From CAWHOW01 sp050013795 (GTDB lineage: Bacteria; Bacteroidota; Bacteroidia; Bacteroidales; CG2-30-32-10): a stretch of DNA of 5,013 nt. Within the stretch, counting starts at the first letter, position 1; every line of letters begins with the position of its first letter. Under the pieces are notes generated by a model. That model ran no database searches. It was not told where the DNA came from and worked only from the letters and a program-made list of their open reading frames with translations. The DNA is taken from positions 1-5,013 of the forward strand of contig JBEKEO010000239.1 of the NCBI GenBank assembly GCA_050013795.1. Reading direction: 5' to 3'. The position numbers were made by a program, and so were the translations under genes. Below are positions 1-5,013 of this stretch, one piece after another.

Positions 1-299
1 GGGTTGATAAATTTTCAAAAGCGGGGCGCGAAAAACATAAAAGTTTCCTGTTAAATGCCATAAGGGTTTTCAGGGAGAGTTTACTGGCAGGAACAAGAAA
101 TGCGGAATTGGTAAAATCGGAGGGGGAAGAACTGAAATTCGTTACTGATTTTTCTCCATTTATCAATACCAATAATGTTCTTCTTATTATACACAAATTT
201 AATAATTCCGTTTCCCATATTGAACGCAATGCTAATGCCAAAATATTATTTCTTGACCTTTCCCTGAAAATGACAGAGTATTTAAAAATTAAAGCATGA
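1..299 (+). CDS. holB: DNA polymerase III subunit delta' (HolB), C-terminal part, 5' end outside window
   Basis: This is the last 98 codons of an open frame that enters from the left edge (first whole codon at base 3) and stops with TGA at 297-299. Delta' is the stator subunit of the clamp loader that places the sliding clamp on primed DNA. Only the C-terminal helical collar domain is present; the AAA+ part lies upstream. I recognise it from the Bacteroidota-type ending: an 'FSPFIN' stretch, then 'HIERNANAKILFLDLS' close to the stop. Both are typical of HolB in this phylum. An in-frame TTG at 108 could be mistaken for a start, but the frame is open and family-like upstream of it, so it is internal. 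The next gene begins 136 nt downstream behind its own probable promoter. The family call is by recognition of the C-terminus only, since no nucleotide-binding motif is in view. Confidence 0.88.
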   Translation, partial: VDKFSKAGREKHKSFLLNAIRVFRESLLAGTRNAELVKSEGEELKFVTDFSPFINTNNVLLIIHKFNNSVSHIERNANAKILFLDLSLKMTEYLKIKA

Positions 300-313
300 T
301 CATTCAAAATTAT

Positions 314-321
314 TAACTTTG
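314..321 (+). promoter_or_regulatory. Probable Bacteroidota-type -7 promoter element for the ricT-gldH-pbp1A operon
   Basis: TAACTTTG at 314-321, followed by CACC, matches the Bacteroidota primary sigma factor -7 consensus TAnnTTTG. It starts 15 nt after the holB stop and points towards ricT. Transcription would begin at about 327-330, leaving a 5' UTR of roughly 107 nt. No clear -33 TTG lies at the expected 19-nt spacing (the bases there read AAG), so only half of the promoter is well matched. A second partial match, TAATTTG at 369-375, is one base short and was not preferred. Confidence 0.55.
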
Positions 322-334
322 CACCTAATATTCT

Positions 335-405
335 TTCTGGAATTTTTATTAAAAATAACGACTTGAAATAATTTGTTTTCCTTTTTTTAATTCTTTATTC
401 CAGAA
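335..405 (+). repeat. 9-bp inverted repeat in the predicted 5' UTR of the ricT operon
   Basis: TTCTGGAAT at 335-343 and ATTCCAGAA at 397-405 are perfect reverse complements separated by 53 nt. A G.U pair (334/406) could extend the stem outward by one. The arms lie just downstream of the predicted transcription start and end 30 nt before the ricT ATG. In RNA they could pair as a long-range stem closing an AT-rich loop that includes a T-rich stretch (380-388). It lacks the tight loop and following U-tract of an intrinsic terminator. It could be a leader structure, a spaced protein-binding site or chance. Confidence 0.4.
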
Positions 406-435
406 GATAATAAACTATATAGTTTCTGATTAAAT

Positions 436-1536
436 ATGGACAATAAAGGATATTTATCGAGAGGGTGTAATGGATTCCCGAAGCCAACGCATAGGAAAGA
501 AACATTTTTTAAACATGGTTGTAATAAATTAGACGTATACGACTGGTTACAGGACATTCCAACACCTGTTGATCTTAAAAATTTTGATTGTATTGAAGTA
601 AGATTTAAGAATAGTCGGAAAGATTTTTTCAAACTTAGTTCTGGAATAGCGGTTAGCGTTGGAGAAATTGTGGCCGTTGAAGCAACTCCAGGTCATGATA
701 TTGGAATCGTTTCCCTTATCGGTGACTTGGTCTGGTTTCAAATGCGGAAAAAGAAAGTTAACCCATCTTCCACCGAGATAAAAAAAGTATATCGCAAAGC
801 AAAATCTTCCGATATTGAAAAATGGGTGTCTGCAATTGAACAAGAACAGCCTACCATGTTCAAGGCAAGGAAAATTGCTGTCGAATTGAATCTTGAAATG
901 AAAATCAGCGATGTAGAATACCAGGGAGACAAGACAAAGGCAATTTTTTATTATACAGCAGATGAGCGAGTGGATTTCAGAGAACTGATTAAACGCCTGG
1001 CTGAAGAATTTATGATACGCATTGAAATGCGCCAGATAGGTGTACGTCAGGAATCAAGCCGGCTTGGCGGAATTGGCGCATGCGGACGGGAATTATGCTG
1101 TTCAACATGGCTTACTCAATTCAAATCGGTATCTACAAACTCGGCACGCCTACAACAGCTTTCGCTTAATCCACAGAAATTAGCGGGGCAATGCAGTAAA
1201 CTCAAGTGTTGCCTTAATTATGAATATGATACCTATTTTGACGCAATTAAAGATTTTCCTGACAGTAGTAAGGTTCTTAAAACAAAAGCAGGAGATGCCA
1301 TACATCAAAAAACTGATATTTTCCGAGGAATAATGTGGTATTCCTATACTACTTCATCTGAAAAACTCATACCGGTTTCAATTGAAAAAGTTCGTGAAGT
1401 AATTGAAAATAATAATAAAAATATCATTCCCGAAATGCTTGATGAGTTAAAACTGCATGAAGAAGAAAAGAAAATTGATTTTGAAAATGTAGTCGGACAG
1501 GATGATATTACTCGCTTTGATGCTGATAAGAAATGA
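436..1536 (+). CDS. ricT: PSP1 domain protein, RicT (YaaT) family
   Basis: A 366-residue cytoplasmic protein with no signal peptide or membrane segment. It opens with a Bacteroidota-type N-terminus containing C11 and C29 and the phrase 'KLDVYDWLQDIP'. A beta-rich stretch with 'VEATPGHDIGIVSL' (81-94) follows. The PSP1 domain spans about 118-207. After it comes a cysteine region with two C-x4-CC motifs, C216/C221/C222 and C253/C258/C259, and the tail (about 320-366) is highly charged. In Bacillus subtilis the homologue YaaT/RicT joins RicA and RicF in the Y-complex, which carries [4Fe-4S] clusters and affects RNase Y-dependent mRNA maturation, competence and sporulation. The matching cysteine pattern makes iron-sulfur binding likely here, but the role in Bacteroidota is not established. 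ATG 436 is chosen because the N-terminus fits the family; the leader is A/T-rich without a Shine-Dalgarno. The gene overlaps gldH by 4 nt. The symbol rests on homology, not shown function. Confidence 0.87.
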   Translation: MDNKGYLSRGCNGFPKPTHRKETFFKHGCNKLDVYDWLQDIPTPVDLKNFDCIEVRFKNSRKDFFKLSSGIAVSVGEIVAVEATPGHDIGIVSLIGDLVWFQMRKKKVNPSSTEIKKVYRKAKSSDIEKWVSAIEQEQPTMFKARKIAVELNLEMKISDVEYQGDKTKAIFYYTADERVDFRELIKRLAEEFMIRIEMRQIGVRQESSRLGGIGACGRELCCSTWLTQFKSVSTNSARLQQLSLNPQKLAGQCSKLKCCLNYEYDTYFDAIKDFPDSSKVLKTKAGDAIHQKTDIFRGIMWYSYTTSSEKLIPVSIEKVREVIENNNKNIIPEMLDELKLHEEEKKIDFENVVGQDDITRFDADKK

Positions 1537-2012
1537 AATTTCCCAAGAAAACAAAATTCATTTTACTCTTATTAGTTACATGTATTGCATTTTATTCTTG
1601 TGATCCCAAAAGGATTTATGACAAATTCAAGGATATAAAAAATGGTACTTGGGATCGCACTGAAACAATTAAGTTTGAAGTGACGATAGATGATACACTT
1701 TCATATAATAATATTTTTATCAATATAAGAAATTCAGGCAGCTATAAATTTAGTAATCTTTATCTTTTCCTCAACACTGTTTATCCCAATAGAAAAATTT
1801 CGCTTGATACTGTTGATTGTCTGCTTGCTGACAACAAAGGGAAATGGCTGGGCAAAGGACTTGGGGATTTGAAAGATTGCAAGTATTTATTAAAAAAAGG
1901 CGTGCGTTTTCATAAGAAAGGAATATATACATTTGAATTTGAACAAGCAATGCGGGTCGAAAAACTCGAAGGAATCAAAAGCATAGGAATTAGAATTGAG
2001 AAAATGGAGTAG
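1533..2012 (+). CDS. gldH: Gliding motility lipoprotein GldH
   Basis: A 159-residue lipoprotein. The N-terminus has lysines at 2, 5, 6 and 8, a hydrophobic core (about 9-20) and a signal peptidase II site ending 'FYSC', with C23 the predicted lipidated residue. The aromatic -3/-2 positions are looser than the enterobacterial lipobox but acceptable for this phylum. The mature part is a beta-rich GldH domain. Recognisable pieces are 'RIYDKF' just after the cysteine, 'NIFINIRNSGSYKFSNLYLF' (about 60-79), 'LGKGLGDLKD' and a C-terminal 'GIRIEKME'. The length is normal for the family. In Flavobacterium johnsoniae GldH is a lipoprotein needed for gliding; its biochemical role is unknown and homologues occur in non-gliding members. 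The start overlaps the ricT stop as ATGA (1533-1536), so translation is probably coupled. PBP1A follows after 17 nt. The family call is firm; gliding by this organism is not implied. Confidence 0.9.
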   Translation: MKFPKKTKFILLLLVTCIAFYSCDPKRIYDKFKDIKNGTWDRTETIKFEVTIDDTLSYNNIFINIRNSGSYKFSNLYLFLNTVYPNRKISLDTVDCLLADNKGKWLGKGLGDLKDCKYLLKKGVRFHKKGIYTFEFEQAMRVEKLEGIKSIGIRIEKME

Positions 2013-2029
2013 GTAAGATTTCGTATTTA

Positions 2030-4306
2030 ATGGAAAAGACAGAAGATAATAAACAGAATTACCATAAATATATTCGAAATTTCCGAATTGTTTATGTAGC
2101 CTCCATTATACTTATCCTTCTCGTTTTTATATTTACTTCATATGGATTACTTGGATTTATGCCAACATTTGAAGAGCTCGAAAATCCAAAAAGCAATTTG
2201 GCGTCTGAAGTAGTTTCGGCTGACCAGATACAATTAGGTAAATATTATATAGAGAACCGTACAGTCAGTCATTATTCCGAATTATCCCCCAGTCTTGTAA
2301 ATGCGCTGATTGCCACTGAAGATGCTCGTTTTAATGAACATTCAGGAATTGATTTCAGAAGTATGTTCAGGGTTTTAGTTGGTGTTATAACATTGAACAA
2401 AGGAGCTGGCGGAGGCAGTACTATTACACAACAACTTGCCAAGAACCTTTTCCCGCGTCAGGAAAATGCAGGCTTCATTTCAACTGTTTTCAGGAAATTT
2501 AAAGAATGGCTCATTGCCATTAAGCTGGAAAGGAATTACAGCAAAGAAGAAATACTGGCTATGTATTTGAATACTGTTGATTTTGGTAATCAGTCTTTCG
2601 GAATTAAGTCTGCAGCAAAAACATATTTTAATAAAACTCCGGCCGAATTAAGCATAGCTGAATCGGCAATGTTAATAGGCATGCTGAAAGCACCGTCATG
2701 GTTTAACCCGGTAAGAAATCCAGAAAGAGCTATCAAAAGGCGAGAGGTGGTTTTGAATCAAATGCGGAAATATAATTATATCACGCAAAAGCAATATGAT
2801 TCCCTTAAGGTGCTGAAAATAGATATGTCAAAATACAAACTACAGGATCAGAACACTGGCCCCGCAACCTATTTCAGGGAATACCTGAGGGCATATCTTA
2901 CAGAATGGTGCGCTAATCACAAGAAACCGGGAGGAGGGACTTACAACTTATATAAGGACGGGCTTAAAATTTATACCACAATTAATTCGAAAATGCAACG
3001 GTATGCCGAAGAAGCCGTGGCCGAATATTTAGGAAAGGAACTCCAACCCGAATTTGTTCAGCACTGGAAAGGTGTAAGAGGCGCTCCTTACGACTGGTCG
3101 CTGAAAAAACAAGATATTGACCAACTGCTGGAAGAATCAATGAAGCGTTCCGACAGGTATATCCATATGAAATCGGGGGGAATAGCAGACGAAGACATTA
3201 AAAAGAATTTCGATGTGCCTACTCATATGATGATTTTTTCATGGAAAGGTGAGCATGATACAGTGATGACACCTATGGATTCTATGAGGTATTACAAATG
3301 GTATTTGCAGTCCGGACTTATGTCGATGGAGCCGCAGACAGGATATGTGAGGGCTTACGTGGGAGGAATCGATTACAGGTATTTCAAATATGACCATGTT
3401 TGCACCAGTAAAAGGCAGGTAGGATCATCTTTCAAACCTTATCTTTATACGCTTGCCATGCAGGAAGGTGAATTTTCCCCTTGTTCCAAAGTGCCTAACG
3501 TATCTGTTTCTTTTGATATGCCAGATGGTACAAAATGGGCACCTAAGAATGCAGGAACCGATAAAGAAGAAAGAGTAGGCGAAATGGTTACCTTAAAATG
3601 GGCACTTGCTAACTCGGTTAACTATGTCTCAGCCTACCTGATGAAGCGTTATTCACCTGCTGCTGTGGTTAAAATTGCCAGGAAAATGGGAATAACCAGT
3701 GATATTACACCCGTTTATTCACTTTGTTTGGGTACGTGTGATCTAAGTGTTTACGAAATGACAGGTGCTTATAGCACTTTTGCCAATAAAGGTGTTTATG
3801 TCGAACCTATATTTATAACCAGGATAGAAGATAAAAATGGTAATGTCCTTGAAACTTTTAAGCCCAAAACATCAGATGCAATCAGCGAGGAAACAGCTTA
3901 TTTAATGATTATGCTGCTGAAAGGTGTTGTGGAAAGCGGAACAGGAGTAAGTATACGGTATAAATATAAACTATCAAACCCCATAGCAGGCAAAACCGGC
4001 ACAACGCAAAATAACAGTGATGGCTGGTTTCTTGGCGTCACACCCTCACTTGTCACCGGAGTATGGGTGGGGTGCGAAGACCGCAGTGTTCATTTCAGGT
4101 ATACTAATTTAGGACAGGGTGCACATATGGCTTTGCCGATTTGGGCTAAATATATGCTGAAAGTTTATGCCGATAAATCGCTTGGAATAAAGAAAGATGA
4201 TTTTGAAAGACCCGCCAAAGAATTATCGGTTGAAGTAGATTGTGACAAATATGAAAAAAAGCACAAGAACAATAACAAAGACCCATTTAAAGATGGGTAT
4301 AATTAA
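2030..4306 (+). CDS. Class A penicillin-binding protein 1A (bifunctional glycosyltransferase/transpeptidase)
   Basis: A 758-residue inner-membrane enzyme that polymerises lipid II into glycan strands and cross-links the stem peptides in the periplasm. It has a short cytoplasmic N-terminus, one membrane anchor (about 18-42), a GT51 domain (about 75-250) and a transpeptidase domain (about 308-715). GT51 motifs are intact: 'EDARFNEHSG' with catalytic E97, 'GGSTITQQLAKN' (128-139), 'RKFKE' (155-159), 'EEILAMYLN' (173-181) and 'RREVVL' (237-242). The transpeptidase triad is also intact: S466-x-x-K469, S529-V-N531 and K655-T-G-T658. An extra segment of about 95 residues (335-430) lies between the first transpeptidase strand and the 'MSMEPQTGYVRAYVGG' stretch; I recognise similar sequence in other Bacteroidota PBP1A proteins. 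The tail is Lys/Asn-rich. ATG 2030 gives the normal cytoplasm-anchor layout, with no Shine-Dalgarno. It is the last gene of the ricT-gldH-pbp1A operon. Both activities look functional. Confidence 0.95.
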   Translation: MEKTEDNKQNYHKYIRNFRIVYVASIILILLVFIFTSYGLLGFMPTFEELENPKSNLASEVVSADQIQLGKYYIENRTVSHYSELSPSLVNALIATEDARFNEHSGIDFRSMFRVLVGVITLNKGAGGGSTITQQLAKNLFPRQENAGFISTVFRKFKEWLIAIKLERNYSKEEILAMYLNTVDFGNQSFGIKSAAKTYFNKTPAELSIAESAMLIGMLKAPSWFNPVRNPERAIKRREVVLNQMRKYNYITQKQYDSLKVLKIDMSKYKLQDQNTGPATYFREYLRAYLTEWCANHKKPGGGTYNLYKDGLKIYTTINSKMQRYAEEAVAEYLGKELQPEFVQHWKGVRGAPYDWSLKKQDIDQLLEESMKRSDRYIHMKSGGIADEDIKKNFDVPTHMMIFSWKGEHDTVMTPMDSMRYYKWYLQSGLMSMEPQTGYVRAYVGGIDYRYFKYDHVCTSKRQVGSSFKPYLYTLAMQEGEFSPCSKVPNVSVSFDMPDGTKWAPKNAGTDKEERVGEMVTLKWALANSVNYVSAYLMKRYSPAAVVKIARKMGITSDITPVYSLCLGTCDLSVYEMTGAYSTFANKGVYVEPIFITRIEDKNGNVLETFKPKTSDAISEETAYLMIMLLKGVVESGTGVSIRYKYKLSNPIAGKTGTTQNNSDGWFLGVTPSLVTGVWVGCEDRSVHFRYTNLGQGAHMALPIWAKYMLKVYADKSLGIKKDDFERPAKELSVEVDCDKYEKKHKNNNKDPFKDGYN

Positions 4307-4329
4307 TTCCTATAAAAAATTATACTTGC

Positions 4330-4370
4330 AGGTTCTTTACTGAAAATCTTCCCCGTATTATGTAAAACCT
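4330..4370 (+). terminator. Weak hairpin after the PBP1A gene, possible transcription end
   Basis: AGGT (4330-4333) plus TTTAC (4336-4340) can pair with GTAAA (4362-4366) plus ACCT (4367-4370). This gives nine pairs with a 2-nt bulge and a 21-nt loop. A short T stretch (4371-4373) follows, but there is no proper U-tract. It lies 24 nt after the PBP1A stop and before a separate promoter-like element, where an operon end would be expected. The loop is long and the stem AT-rich, so it may be incidental. Confidence 0.2.
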
Positions 4371-4504
4371 TTAAGAAATTCATTTTATAGCGGACTGATT
4401 ATATTTTTTATTGGATTTGTATATTAATTAAATGCGGAAAATATTCTATAGTTGATAAACAGGGACATATGGCTCGACCAATATTAGTCAATGGAAGCAT
4501 GGAA

Positions 4505-4512
4505 TAATTTTG
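4505..4512 (+). promoter_or_regulatory. Probable Bacteroidota-type -7 promoter element for the downstream membrane-protein gene
   Basis: TAATTTTG at 4505-4512, followed by C, fits TAnnTTTG exactly. About 19 nt upstream the sequence reads ATTAG (4483-4487), only a partial match to the -33 TTG. Transcription would start near 4518-4521, about 60 nt before the ATG at 4579. Its position after the operon and ahead of a new frame supports it as the start of a separate transcript. Confidence 0.45.
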
Positions 4513-4578
4513 CTTCGGATGTTATTTTTGCCATGAGAAAAATTAAATTTATTTAAAAATCTATACATAAATAATATT

Positions 4579-4658
4579 ATGTTACGAAAGACTTTTAATC
4601 TTTTTTTGCTTTTACTTGTTCCCGCATTGTATGTGCTAATGGGTACTTGTTCAACGCA
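4579..4658 (+). pseudogene. Probable displaced 5' end of the membrane-protein gene (different frame from its body)
   Basis: From ATG 4579 the frame encodes a basic start, 'MLRKTF', followed by a strong hydrophobic run, 'NLFLLLLVPALYVLM', which looks like the first transmembrane helix of a multi-pass protein. After that the frame loses all membrane-protein character and stops with TGA at 4738-4740. The family-like body of the protein continues in another frame (positions divisible by 3) that is open from 4599 onwards. The sensible junction is near 4635-4645. One missing base there would join the two frames without a stop. The helix is followed too quickly by the body sequence, so a longer deletion is also possible. 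It may be a real mutation or a sequencing or assembly error. Confidence 0.5.
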
Positions 4659-5013
4659 ATGCATCTGGCTCAGTTTACCCTTAAGGTTTGGCATGTTGAT
4701 CATCCCGGCACCCCCATTCAGTTTCTGGCAGCTATTGTGATCCGGGTGGTTCATTTATTTCATGGTAATGGACCATTGATTAAAGATGTTATGCAGAACT
4801 CAGCACTTTATACCAAAGCAATTAATGTTACTATATTTTCACTAAATGGAATTTCATTATTTTTTCTTGGCAATGCTGCATATAAATACACTAAAAGTTT
4901 TATCCAGAGTATTTTTATTCAGACAACACCTTTTGCATCTTACCTTGTACTTACTCTTGTTTTTAGGATAAATCCGGAAAATATGGCAACATTGGGCTTT
5001 ATTTTAATGGGAT
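4659..5013 (+). CDS. Multi-pass membrane protein, possibly GT-C-type glycosyltransferase-like; 3' end outside window
   Basis: An open frame running off the right edge, 118 codons from ATG 4659. The frame is open back to a stop at 4596-4598, so upstream starts such as TTG 4647 are possible. The natural N-terminus probably lies in another frame at 4579. Near its start is 'VWHVDHPGTPIQFLAA', with an Asp-His-Pro-Gly loop just before a hydrophobic helix. Further hydrophobic segments lie at about residues 52-70, 82-102 and 108-118. Short hydrophilic loops separate them, including one with 'NGPLIKDVMQNSALYTK'. An acidic/His loop after the first helix, followed by many helices, recalls bacterial GT-C fold glycosyltransferases (PMT/ArnT-like) that use polyprenyl-phosphate sugars, but no diagnostic motif is complete in this piece. 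The substrate cannot be told. Whether the gene is functional depends on the 5' disruption. Confidence 0.55.
   Translation, partial: MHLAQFTLKVWHVDHPGTPIQFLAAIVIRVVHLFHGNGPLIKDVMQNSALYTKAINVTIFSLNGISLFFLGNAAYKYTKSFIQSIFIQTTPFASYLVLTLVFRINPENMATLGFILMG

Larger units (their letters stand above)
4307..4578. other. Intergenic region without a supported gene (272 bp)
   Basis: This AT-rich stretch separates the PBP1A gene from the disrupted membrane-protein gene. I see no credible coding frame: the only short ATG frame on the + strand (4469-4507, 12 codons) is too short and runs into the promoter-like element. Besides the weak hairpin and the -7 element listed separately, it contains only A/T-rich sequence just before the next start. 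No tRNA or repeat array is visible. Confidence 0.6.

Noticed and set aside
108..299. Separate small gene starting at TTG 108
   Set aside because: The frame is open and HolB-like upstream to the window edge, so the TTG is an internal leucine codon of holB.
387..932. Three overlapping reverse-strand open frames (387-632, 547-843, 738-932)
   Set aside because: They lie antisense to the well-supported ricT gene, resemble no family I know, and have no promoter or leader of their own.
4281..4298. Hairpin ACCCAT/ATGGGT at the end of the PBP1A gene as an intrinsic terminator
   Set aside because: The stem is only six pairs, lies inside the last codons and has no T-run after it.
4321..4328. TATACTTG as a further -7 promoter element
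   Set aside because: It has a mismatch in the TTTG half, lies immediately after the PBP1A stop and has no open frame within a reasonable distance.
4469..4507. Twelve-codon frame starting at ATG 4469, preceded by AGGGA
   Set aside because: It is too short to support, resembles nothing known, and overlaps the -7 element at 4505-4512.
4488..4754. Reverse-strand open frame of 88 codons
   Set aside because: It is antisense to the membrane-protein gene, whose + strand translation shows transmembrane segments and a family-like loop; the reverse product looks random and runs through the + strand promoter element.
1..5013. Mobile elements, CRISPR arrays, tRNA/rRNA genes or a defence island
   Set aside because: I saw no transposase or integrase frame, no regularly spaced repeats, no cloverleaf or rRNA-like sequence, and the gene content is housekeeping and envelope.

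Overview
The window is AT-rich chromosomal DNA that looks like a Bacteroidota (Bacteroidetes) bacterium. Four things support this. The encoded proteins are the Bacteroidota forms of DNA polymerase III delta', a PSP1/RicT-family protein and a class A penicillin-binding protein. There is a GldH lipoprotein, a family restricted to this phylum. None of the starts has a Shine-Dalgarno sequence; all sit in A/T-rich leaders. Two intergenic regions carry the phylum's TAnnTTTG -7 promoter element. The species cannot be named from this sequence, and gldH does not show that the organism glides, because non-gliding Bacteroidota also carry it.

Layout, all on the + strand. Bases 1-299 are the 3' end of holB (clamp-loader delta'). 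Bases 300-435 are an intergenic leader with a probable promoter (314-321) and a 9-bp inverted repeat in the predicted 5' UTR. Then follows a tight operon: ricT-like PSP1 gene (436-1536), gldH (1533-2012, overlapping by ATGA) and a full-length bifunctional PBP1A gene (2030-4306, after a 17-nt gap). Bases 4307-4578 have no supported gene but contain a weak hairpin and a second probable promoter (4505-4512). From 4579 to the window edge lies the start of a multi-pass membrane protein gene that appears frameshifted or internally deleted near its 5' end.

How the genes fit together: the three-gene core links a putative iron-sulfur PSP1 protein in the cytoplasm, a small lipoprotein of the gliding/envelope machinery, and a peptidoglycan polymerase/cross-linker in the inner membrane. 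The holB-ricT adjacency also occurs in Bacillus subtilis, so it is old; the attachment of gldH and PBP1A is, from memory, a Bacteroidota trait.

I found no mobile element, CRISPR array, RNA gene or defence system, and nothing that I would call a new system. The most worthwhile leads are the disrupted membrane-protein gene at the 3' end, the unexplained role of RicT in a phylum not known for its RicA/RicF partners, and the inverted repeat in the operon leader.
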